Both the position numbers and the translations under genes were made by a program. Under the pieces are notes generated by a model. That model had not been told where the DNA came from. It worked only from the letters and a program-made list of their open reading frames with translations, and did no database searches. From assembly GCA_900540305.1 (NCBI GenBank), contig UQFL01000073.1, positions 1 to 7,911 of the forward strand: 7,911 bases of DNA. Reading direction: 5' to 3'. Positions within the stretch are counted from its first letter, which is position 1. Every line of letters begins with the position of its first letter. This DNA is from an uncultured Oscillospiraceae bacterium (GTDB taxonomy: Bacteria; Bacillota; Clostridia; Oscillospirales; Acutalibacteraceae). Positions 1-5,864 of the stretch are shown in pieces.

Positions 1-38
1 TGCGATCGTCGGCAGCGTCAGATGTGTATAAGAGACAG
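1..38 (+). other. Untrimmed Nextera (Tn5) sequencing adapter, left end
   Basis: Bases 6-19 are the Nextera Read-1 adapter and 20-38 are the 19-base Tn5 mosaic end AGATGTGTATAAGAGACAG. Bases 1-5 (TGCGA) are the tail of the sample index read in full at the right end. This is library-preparation sequence, so native DNA begins at 39. Any open frame crossing this segment is spurious. Confidence 0.98.
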
Positions 39-1000
39 GCTATGCACGGCGCAAAAAAGCTGATTCCGCCCTTACTTGCTATTACAAGTTTGCGAAGTTC
101 GTTTTTATTCATCTCGTCGCTTCCGACACCTATGAGCGGACTTATCATAAAATTGCCGTCACTTTCAATTTTAGAGTCTACGCTTTTAATTGTAGAAATT
201 ACTTTTTTTCTGTAAAATCCATCCGCCGTAACTGCAATAATAATATGAATTACTAAAATAACCGCCATGATAATCCAATATGCCGGCATCGCCCCCGATT
301 CTCTCATAGCCTGTGTGGTCTGATTCACAATATCTGCACTATTCTGTGACTGGCTTATAGTCATAAGATCTTTAAAAAGTTTAGTAAGCTGTGAAGAATA
401 GACCACTGAAACAATCATTCTGGCAAAAAATTCTATCGCAAGGAAAAGTGTTCCCTGTCCGTACATTTTTCTAAAGAAGAAATAATACGGGCCAAAGATA
501 AAAGCGCTCCAATTCCAGTTTAATTTTTTGTTTTTTCTGAATTTATCAATAAATTTCGGAAAATTATTTCCTACAGCTGTTGCAACATCCTCAACGGCAA
601 CATCGTCAATTTTCTCGTCTTTATTGAAAACATAAGCAGTTTGACCGTTAAAATTGAAATTCGGCGCAGAGTTTGAAGCATTTTGTTCTTCTGTAGGGCT
701 CTTTCTGACAAAAGGCGACGCGTCCTCGATTTTGCCCTGAAAATCTCTGTTAAGATTTTCAAAAATAACGGGTGGTTTTTTTGTTGCCGCATTTTCATCT
801 TTTTCCGCTGCCGGCTCTTCGTCAGAAGCTCTTTTGAAAACGAAGCCTTCAGCGTGAAGCCCTTCGTTTGCACACTTTCCGATTGAATTGTAGCACTCTC
901 TGTGGTGCGGAGTTCCGCACACCGGGCAGGTTACAATATCGTCTCCCTCGGCAAACTGTTTGCCGCAAACAGGGCATTTATCGTTATTGTATAAAGACAT
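39..1000 (-). CDS. RING-finger/zinc-ribbon plus DUF2628 membrane protein, C-terminus cut by window edge
   Basis: Reading from the ATG at 1000 down to the native edge gives 320 open codons with no stop, so the C-terminus is missing. The N-terminus has a metal-binding cluster (C9, C12, C25, C28, H32/H33, C36, C43) spaced like the prokaryotic RING finger family (Prok-RING_1 type). An acidic, low-complexity, probably disordered linker follows at about 58-120. At about 160-180 there is a W-N-W-x-A-F-x-F-G-P-Y-Y...R-K-M-Y motif typical of DUF2628. Two hydrophobic segments lie at about 183-202 and 241-259, the second followed by A-D-G-F-Y-R-K-K. The protein should therefore be membrane-anchored with a small zinc domain, probably cytoplasmic. 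An AGGAG ribosome site (minus strand, 1007-1011) lies six bases before the ATG and fixes the start. The gene diverges from prfB. Function is unknown: the family architecture is recognised, but ubiquitin-ligase activity should not be inferred from the RING resemblance. Confidence 0.85.
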
Positions 1001-1031
1001 ACCAAACTCCTGTACATATATTTGGATATTT

Positions 1032-1061
1032 ATTATACCTTAATTTATCATAAAAAATCAA
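1032..1061 (-). promoter_or_regulatory. Sigma-A-type promoter for the RING/DUF2628 gene
   Basis: On the minus strand a -35 TTGATT (1056-1061) is separated by 18 bases from a perfect -10 TATAAT (1032-1037). Transcription would start near 1025, about 25 bases ahead of the ATG, leaving a short leader containing the AGGAG site. The assignment comes from sequence pattern only; the surroundings are very AT-rich, so chance matches are possible. Confidence 0.6.
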
Positions 1062-1105
1062 CAATTTGATTAAAATTAAGTGAATATATTTTTAACATTA
1101 ACACC

Positions 1106-1134
1106 TTGAAATAGCGGCTAAAGTTGTATATAAT
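1106..1134 (+). promoter_or_regulatory. Sigma-A-type promoter for prfB
   Basis: A -35 TTGAAA (1106-1111), a 17-base spacer and a perfect -10 TATAAT (1129-1134) form a near-consensus housekeeping promoter. Predicted transcription starts at about 1141, giving a leader of about 78 bases before prfB. It lies back to back with the opposing promoter: the two -35 boxes are about 45 bases apart. Confidence 0.7.
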
Positions 1135-1218
1135 ATCATAGTCTATAAAGGAAATATTAAAATTGAAGAAATGTTTTGAAATGTAATCAAAACCGAAGCT
1201 AAGCAACGGAGAGATTTT

Positions 1219-2340
1219 ATGGTTGAATTTGACGATTTAAGACTTAGGCTGCTCGAATCAGAAAAGCCGATTGAAAATTTAAGAGAAGCGCTTGCCATTG
1301 ACCTTATCACAAAGGAAATTCAGGATCTTGAAGAACAGGCTGCCGCACCGGATTTTTGGGATAATATGGAAGAAAGCCAGAAAATCCTCAAAAAAACAGG
1401 CGCACTGAAATCAAAGCTTGAAAGCTACAATAATCTTAAAAACGATTATGACGATACGCTTATGATGATTGAGCTTGCAAACGAGGAAAACGACGCAAGT
1501 ATGCTTGACGACTGCACAGAGTCAGTAAAAAATATTGAAAGCACTATTGAATCGCTTACTCTTTCAACGCTTCTCAGCGGTGAATATGACTCTAAAAATG
1601 CCCTGCTCACTTTTCACGCAGGCGCAGGCGGAACAGAGGCTATGGACTGGGCTGAAATGCTTTTCAGAATGTACACACGCTGGGGTGAACGCCACGGATA
1701 CAAAGTATCCACGCTTGATTATCTTGACGGCGATGTTGCAGGTCTTAAGAGCGCAACAATACTTATTGAGGGTGAAAATGCATACGGCTATTTAAAGGGC
1801 GAAATGGGTATACACAGACTTGTAAGAGTATCTCCTTTCGACTCTTCGGGAAGACGCCACACATCATTCGCATCCCTTGAAGTTATGCCGGAAATCGACG
1901 ATGATGTAAATGTTGAAATCCGTGAAGAAGACATAAAAATGGATGTTTACAGAGCGTCGGGCGCAGGCGGACAGAAAGTTAACAAAACCTCTTCTGCCGT
2001 AAGACTTACACATATTCCGACAGGCATTGTGGTTTCCTGCCAGATTGAGCGTTCACAGCATCAAAACAGAGAAGTTGCGATGAGAATGCTCAAATCAAAA
2101 CTCGTTGAAATCAAGGAAAGAGAAAACCTTGAAAAAATCGAAGATATTAAGGGCGACCAGAAAGAAATCGCTTGGGGAAGCCAGATTCGCTCCTATGTAT
2201 TTATGCCTTACACAATGGCAAAAGACCACAGAACAGGTTATGAAATGGGCAATATCAACGCCGTTATGGACGGAGATATTGACGGCTTTATCAACGCTTA
2301 TCTCAAACAAAAGAGTGTTGAAGACGCAGAAAAAAATTAA
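1219..2340 (+). CDS. prfB: Peptide chain release factor 2 (RF2)
   Basis: Encodes a 373-residue class I release factor that recognises UGA and UAA in the ribosomal A site and triggers peptidyl-tRNA hydrolysis. The codon-recognition tripeptide S205-P206-F207 marks it as RF2 rather than RF1. The catalytic G250-G251-Q252 lies within R-A-S-G-A-G-G-Q. As I recall E. coli RF2, both motifs have the same residue numbers there, which supports the chosen start. Residue 246 is Ala, as in most RF2 proteins. The N-terminal helical domain (about 1-110) contains the usual A-x-P-x-F-W motif, and S-Q-H-Q-N-R follows the GGQ loop. GGAG at 1208-1211 sits seven bases before the ATG. Unlike many prfB genes, the frame is continuous: the slip codon CTT (Leu25, 1291-1293) is present but followed by GCC rather than TGA, so no +1 programmed frameshift is needed and the classical autoregulation is absent. 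The gene has its own promoter and is followed by a terminator hairpin. Confidence 0.98.
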   Translation: MVEFDDLRLRLLESEKPIENLREALAIDLITKEIQDLEEQAAAPDFWDNMEESQKILKKTGALKSKLESYNNLKNDYDDTLMMIELANEENDASMLDDCTESVKNIESTIESLTLSTLLSGEYDSKNALLTFHAGAGGTEAMDWAEMLFRMYTRWGERHGYKVSTLDYLDGDVAGLKSATILIEGENAYGYLKGEMGIHRLVRVSPFDSSGRRHTSFASLEVMPEIDDDVNVEIREEDIKMDVYRASGAGGQKVNKTSSAVRLTHIPTGIVVSCQIERSQHQNREVAMRMLKSKLVEIKERENLEKIEDIKGDQKEIAWGSQIRSYVFMPYTMAKDHRTGYEMGNINAVMDGDIDGFINAYLKQKSVEDAEKN

Positions 2341-2361
2341 AATATTCCACTTTTATTATTC

Positions 2362-2399
2362 CTCCTCCTGCAGAAAATAATTGCAGGAGGAGTTTTTTT
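2362..2399 (+). terminator. Intrinsic terminator of prfB, overlapping the next gene's ribosome site
   Basis: Arms 2362-2372 (CTCCTCCTGCA) and 2382-2392 (TGCAGGAGGAG) pair perfectly over 11 bp. Two further pairs inside (one G-T, one A-T) shrink the loop to five bases. Seven T residues (2393-2399) follow directly, so it has all parts of a Rho-independent terminator. The 3' arm contains AGGAGGAG, the Shine-Dalgarno of the downstream gene, and the T-tract is its spacer, abutting the ATG at 2400. In any transcript entering from upstream, the folded hairpin would hide that ribosome site. Confidence 0.85.
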
Positions 2400-3284
2400 A
2401 TGAAAAATAATAAATATAAAAAAGCAGTTGCGTCTTTGGCGCTTATGATTTGCGTTGTTTTTGCAGGATGCTCAGTAAATGTTGACACCCCTGAAACAAC
2501 TAAGGAAAGCGAGGAGCCGACTACTACGCAGAACACCACAGAAGGCACCACAAATGTTGCCGACACAACACTTCAGGCTTCCGATGTAAAGCTTGGAGTT
2601 GACGATTATGACCCAACACCGATAGTTTGGGGACCGGGAAATATTGAAAACCACCAAAGACCTACCGACCCTGTAAATCTTCAGAACAAATTCAGCGAAC
2701 TGAGCGGTCAGTGGCTACTTGCTGACGACAAAAATATCTGCCTTACAATCGACGAGGGATATGAAAACGGATATACTGAGCAGATGCTCGACACGCTCAA
2801 AGAAAAAAATGTAAAGGCTATTTTCTTCTGCACTTATGACTATGTAAGAGACAATCCCGAAATCGTTCAGAGAATGATAGACGAGGGGCATATAGTTGGA
2901 AATCACAGCTATTCGCATTACAACATGACGGAAATTGACCTTGCGACAGCAAAGGAAGAAATCACTCTTATGCACGATTATGTAAAAGATAATTTTGATT
3001 ATGATATGAAATATTTCCGTTTCCCCTCAGGCGAATTCAGCGAACAAACGCTTGCCCTTGCCGCTGATGTGGGATACAAGAGTATTTTCTGGAGCTTTGC
3101 GTATGAGGACTGGAACGCAGACAACCCGCCCGATGAAACACAGGCTTTTGAAAAAATCACATCATCAACACACAACGGCGCAATTCTTCTGCTCCACGCA
3201 GTTTCATCCACAAATGCAAACATTTTAGGCGATGTTATAGACGAAATTCAAAATCAGGGTTACACTTTCACAACTGAATTGTAA
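2400..3284 (+). CDS. PdaA-like polysaccharide (peptidoglycan) deacetylase lipoprotein
   Basis: A 294-residue protein of the carbohydrate esterase 4/NodB family, closest to Bacillus PdaA, which removes acetyl from N-acetylmuramic acid en route to muramic delta-lactam. A lysine-rich start and hydrophobic segment (9-22) end in a lipobox-like F-A-G-C with C24, suggesting export and lipid anchoring to the outer membrane face. A Thr/Glu-rich linker follows (about 29-60). Motif 1 is T-I-D-E-G-Y-E-N-G with D118 as likely catalytic base and E119 where classical enzymes have a metal-binding Asp. Motif 2 is G-N-H-S-Y-S-H (H169, H173), motif 3 is R-F-P-S-G-E (R207), an F-W-S...D-W segment follows, and L-L-L-H-A-V-S (H266) ends the site. 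The G-Y-E-N-G-Y-T and H-A-V-S signatures point to the PdaA subgroup. Whether it acts in spore cortex or on vegetative wall cannot be decided here. The ribosome site lies in the preceding terminator hairpin, and a terminator follows. Confidence 0.9.
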   Translation: MKNNKYKKAVASLALMICVVFAGCSVNVDTPETTKESEEPTTTQNTTEGTTNVADTTLQASDVKLGVDDYDPTPIVWGPGNIENHQRPTDPVNLQNKFSELSGQWLLADDKNICLTIDEGYENGYTEQMLDTLKEKNVKAIFFCTYDYVRDNPEIVQRMIDEGHIVGNHSYSHYNMTEIDLATAKEEITLMHDYVKDNFDYDMKYFRFPSGEFSEQTLALAADVGYKSIFWSFAYEDWNADNPPDETQAFEKITSSTHNGAILLLHAVSSTNANILGDVIDEIQNQGYTFTTEL

Positions 3285-3290
3285 TTGCCC

Positions 3291-3320
3291 AACGCTCTCT
3301 AAAATGAGAGCGTTTTTCTT
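3291..3320 (+). terminator. Intrinsic terminator after the deacetylase gene
   Basis: A 9-bp perfect stem (3291-3299 with 3306-3314), a six-base loop TAAAAT and a T-rich tail (TTTTTCTTTT) begin seven bases after the stop codon at 3284. This is a textbook Rho-independent terminator. It separates the deacetylase unit from the mre operon. Confidence 0.9.
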
Positions 3321-3374
3321 TTGATTTTTTGTCGAATTTTTTATTGAAAATTTTATTAATTTTAAAAAATTCTA

Positions 3375-3403
3375 TTGTTATATATTTGAGATTAATATAT
3401 AAT
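3375..3403 (+). promoter_or_regulatory. Probable sigma-A promoter of the mre operon
   Basis: TTGTTA (3375-3380), a 17-base spacer and a perfect TATAAT (3398-3403) lie downstream of a strong terminator, with transcription expected near 3410. The leader to the mreB ATG would be about 58 bases. The surroundings are very AT-rich, so this is the best-spaced candidate, not a proven promoter. Confidence 0.6.
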
Positions 3404-3425
3404 AAATCTAATGTTGAAATTTAGC

Positions 3426-3448
3426 ACGGACAGAACTTTGTCCGTTTT
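3426..3448 (+). promoter_or_regulatory. Small hairpin in the mreB leader (possible attenuator)
   Basis: ACGGACA (3426-3432) pairs with TGTCCGT (3439-3445) in a 7-bp stem, extendable by a G-T pair to leave a four-base loop. Only four T residues follow (3445-3448). It would lie within the first 40 bases of the predicted mreB transcript, ahead of a weak GAGAG ribosome site (3455-3459). It may be a weak attenuator or an mRNA-stabilising 5' hairpin; function is inferred from position only. Confidence 0.4.
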
Positions 3449-3467
3449 GAAAGTGAGAGAATTATAA

Positions 3468-4448
3468 ATGATTTTAACAAAGGATTTGGGAATTGACCTC
3501 GGCACGGAAAACACCCTTGTTTGCGACAGAAAGGGCAGAATTATCATCAGAGAACCGTCTGTTGTTGCAGTTGATGTTAAATCAAGGCGTGTGCTTGCAA
3601 CGGGTAACGAAGCAAAAAGCATGATTGGCAGAACTCCCGGCTCTATCGTTGCGGTAAAGCCGCTTAAAGAGGGCGTTATTGCAGACTTTGATATGACTGC
3701 GGATATGCTCCACAACTTTATTTACCGTTCTTCAAAAACATCTATGTTCACAAAAACAAGGGTCGTTATCACCGTTCCGAGCGGTGTTACGGAAGTTGAG
3801 CGCAGAGCTGTTGAGGACGCCGCAAGAGCTGCGGGCGCACAGGAAGTTGAACTTTTGGAAGAGCCTATGGCTGCCGCTCTCGGCGCAGGACTTCCCGTTT
3901 TTGAAGCAACAGGCTCAATGGTTGTTGACATCGGCGGTGGCACCTGCGATGTTGCGGTAATTTCCCTTGGCGGCATTGCTGCAAGAAAGAGCGTTAAAAT
4001 AGCAGGCAACGCACTTAACGAAGCTATTATCAACCATATGAAAAGAGCTCATAATTTACTTATCGGTGATATTACTGCCGAAGAAATAAAGATAAAAATC
4101 GGCTCCGTCAGCGAGTATGACGGCGAGGGCGGCGTTGAAGTAAGAGGACGCAATCTTACAGACGGTCTACCCAGCTCTATTGAAATAACAAGCGAAGAAG
4201 TAAGAAATGTACTTAGAGAGCCTGTAAATGAAATCGTTGAGGCTATAAGAGGAACACTTGAGGTTACGCTTCCCGAACTTGCGGCGGACATTATTGACAG
4301 AGGTATTTATCTTACGGGCGGAACTGCACTTTTAAGAGGTCTTCCCGAGCTTATCGCAAAGGAAACAAAAATAGCCGTGCATCTGCCGGAAAACCCCATG
4401 GATGTTGTTGCCGTGGGCACATCAGTTAAACTCAGAAGGGCAAGATAA
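3468..4448 (+). CDS. mreB: Rod-shape determining actin homologue MreB
   Basis: Encodes a 326-residue bacterial actin that forms membrane-bound filaments guiding lateral wall synthesis. The first phosphate loop is D-L-G-I-D-L-G-T-E-N-T-L-V (6-18), with Glu14 where the usual motif has Ala. E131-E132-P133 in E-L-L-E-E-P-M-A-A-A is the conserved catalytic-region motif. The second phosphate loop is D154-I-G-G-G-T-C-D. The adenosine-side motif T-G-G-T-A-L-L-R-G lies near the C-terminus (about 285-293). Hydrophobic M93-F94 sits where MreB proteins have a membrane-inserting loop. The length is slightly under the common 335-345. The chosen ATG gives the expected short hydrophobic N-terminus, although its ribosome site is weak (GAGAG, eight bases upstream). 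It is first in the operon, two bases before mreC. Paralogues such as Mbl cannot be strictly excluded, but adjacency to mreC and mreD favours MreB. Confidence 0.96.
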   Translation: MILTKDLGIDLGTENTLVCDRKGRIIIREPSVVAVDVKSRRVLATGNEAKSMIGRTPGSIVAVKPLKEGVIADFDMTADMLHNFIYRSSKTSMFTKTRVVITVPSGVTEVERRAVEDAARAAGAQEVELLEEPMAAALGAGLPVFEATGSMVVDIGGGTCDVAVISLGGIAARKSVKIAGNALNEAIINHMKRAHNLLIGDITAEEIKIKIGSVSEYDGEGGVEVRGRNLTDGLPSSIEITSEEVRNVLREPVNEIVEAIRGTLEVTLPELAADIIDRGIYLTGGTALLRGLPELIAKETKIAVHLPENPMDVVAVGTSVKLRRAR

Positions 4449-4450
4449 AA

Positions 4451-5293
4451 ATGAAAGAGCTTTTTAAAAGCAGAAGATTTAAAGTTATTTCGGGTGTTAT
4501 TGCCCTTATCCTTGTCGGCGCTCTTATCTGCGCCGCAAACGGCAGGGGCGAAACTGCACAGTCAAGCATTATCGGAACTGTATTTACACCCGCTAACTGG
4601 GTTGCGACTAAGTTTTCAGACGCAATTGAATATGTTTTCGGCGAGGCTACGGGAAATTCTGATTATCTCAAAAGAATTGACGAGCTTGAAAAGCAGGTGG
4701 GAACACTTCAGGACAGACTTGCCGACTACGAAAATTTAAAAAAGCAAAACCAGCTTTACAAAGACGCACTTGGTCTTAAAGAGGAAAATCCCGACTATAA
4801 CTTTGTTGAGGCAACTGTTACAAGCAGAGACGCCGCCGACATTTTCGGCTCTTACACGATTGACAGAGGTTCGTCATCAGGAATTAAAGCTGGTGACGCA
4901 GTTCTTTACGGAAATTACATTGTGGGCATAATTGACAAATGCTATCCTACATACAGCGTTGTAAAAACTGTTCTTGACCCGGGCTTTTCCGTTTCGGCTT
5001 ATGAAATCGTTTCGGGCGAAATATCTTATGTAACGGGAGACGCTTCACTCGCCCCCGACGGAAAATGCAAAATGGCAAATCTTGATTCCTCAACATCTAT
5101 CACCTACGGTTCAATCATTGCAACTGCGGGTATCAGCGGAAACATTCCCGAGGGACTTATCATAGGAACTGTTGAGGAAATTGACGAGGACCCAACTTCT
5201 ATCGCCTCTTATGCGGTTATAGTACCCGGTGTTGATGTTAACAACATTTCAAACTGCCTTATACTCACCGACTATGAAAGCGAGGGGCAGTAA
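4451..5293 (+). CDS. mreC: Rod-shape determining protein MreC
   Basis: A 280-residue bitopic membrane protein linking cytoplasmic MreB and MreD to PBP2 outside the membrane. A short basic N-terminus (K2-K11) precedes one transmembrane helix (about 12-30). A periplasm-side coiled coil lies at about 72-109, rich in Leu heptads with Lys/Glu/Gln. The paired beta-barrel MreC core spans about 117-275, including I-D-R-G-S-S-S-G-I-K-A-G-D-A-V (137-151), the characteristic family stretch. The length is normal for the family. The start lies two bases after the mreB stop, and the ribosome site (AGAAGGG, 4434-4440) sits inside the mreB 3' end, suggesting translational coupling. Its stop overlaps the mreD start. 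Confidence 0.95.
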   Translation: MKELFKSRRFKVISGVIALILVGALICAANGRGETAQSSIIGTVFTPANWVATKFSDAIEYVFGEATGNSDYLKRIDELEKQVGTLQDRLADYENLKKQNQLYKDALGLKEENPDYNFVEATVTSRDAADIFGSYTIDRGSSSGIKAGDAVLYGNYIVGIIDKCYPTYSVVKTVLDPGFSVSAYEIVSGEISYVTGDASLAPDGKCKMANLDSSTSITYGSIIATAGISGNIPEGLIIGTVEEIDEDPTSIASYAVIVPGVDVNNISNCLILTDYESEGQ

Positions 5294-5823
5294 TGGACCT
5301 TTCGTATAAACAAAAAACCACAAAAGCGGTTATTTACTGCGTTATAGTTGCGCTTGCCGCACTTATACAGAACACGGCAGGGCTGACAATTGAAATCGCA
5401 GGAGCTCGCTGTTTTCTGCTTCTCCCCGTATGTATGATACTCGGCACGGGAGAAGACGAACGATTTGCGGCGTTTCTTGCGCTGTTCGGCGGTCTTTTAT
5501 GGGACCTAAGCGCACCGGCACATCTTGGTTTCAATTCCATTTTTATGTGTGTTATGTGCTTTTTCGGAGCTGCGCTTGTAACATATATTTTGAGAAACAC
5601 ATTTATTACAAATTTCATTTTCTCGGCTGTTATGATTGTTCTTTACAGCTTTTTATACTGGCTGTTCTTCATCATCATAAAAGACATAAAAGGAGCAGAA
5701 CTTACTCTTTTCACCTTTTATCTGCCGAGTGCGGTTTATACTATTTTTGTAACTCCGATGATTTACTTCTGTTTAAGGCCCGTAAAAAGGGTGCTTAACA
5801 AACCCATTAAAATACTCAGCTGA
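5293..5823 (+). CDS. mreD: Rod-shape determining membrane protein MreD
   Basis: A 176-residue, very hydrophobic protein with five or six predicted membrane helices (about 12-30, 38-52, 57-74, 78-100, 104-129, 139-162) and a basic C-terminal tail (R162-K173). The G-G-L-L-W-D segment (66-71) matches the conserved G-x-x-x-D of MreD near the third helix. MreD is part of the elongasome and thought to work with MreC in activating PBP2-RodA. The ATG overlaps the mreC TAA by one base (TAATG), a classic coupled start. Sequence conservation in MreD is low, so the call relies on topology plus position directly after mreC. Confidence 0.92.
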   Translation: MDLSYKQKTTKAVIYCVIVALAALIQNTAGLTIEIAGARCFLLLPVCMILGTGEDERFAAFLALFGGLLWDLSAPAHLGFNSIFMCVMCFFGAALVTYILRNTFITNFIFSAVMIVLYSFLYWLFFIIIKDIKGAELTLFTFYLPSAVYTIFVTPMIYFCLRPVKRVLNKPIKILS

Positions 5824-5848
5824 TTTAAAGCTGTTAAAAATTACAAGA

Positions 5849-5864
5849 AAGGAGAATTGCCTTG
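5849..5864 (+). promoter_or_regulatory. Ribosome-binding site fixing a TTG start for PBP2
   Basis: AAGGAG (5849-5854) is separated by seven bases from TTG (5862-5864). No in-frame ATG lies between this site and the transmembrane segment, and the TTG gives the expected basic N-terminus (K-S-R-H-F-S-F-R), so TTG is the start. Confidence 0.85.

Noticed and set aside
24..215. Plus-strand open frame of 63 codons at the left end
   Set aside because: Its start lies within the adapter, and it runs antisense to the well-supported RING/DUF2628 gene.
571..873. Minus-strand 100-codon open frame
   Set aside because: It is a shifted-frame shadow within the RING/DUF2628 gene. The correct frame, starting at 1000, has the Cys cluster, ribosome site and promoter.
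1163..1186. Possible leader mini-ORFs ahead of prfB (a TTG start with seven codons, ATG-TTT-TGA, and ATG-TAA)
   Set aside because: A UGA-ending mini-ORF ahead of an RF2 gene without frameshift control is tempting, but ribosome sites are weak or badly spaced, and such tiny frames arise by chance in AT-rich leaders.
2318..2346. Candidate promoter for the deacetylase gene (TTGAAG followed by AT-rich sequence)
   Set aside because: No acceptable -10 box occurs at proper spacing: TAAAAT is only 14 bases away and the 17-base position reads AATATT.
3722..4033. Antisense open frames within mreB and other genes
   Set aside because: They lack ribosome sites and recognisable domains and mirror strongly conserved genes on the other strand.
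5818..5834. Small inverted repeat CAGCT/AGCTG at the end of mreD
   Set aside because: The stem is only five base pairs, with no T-tract after it, so it is not a terminator.
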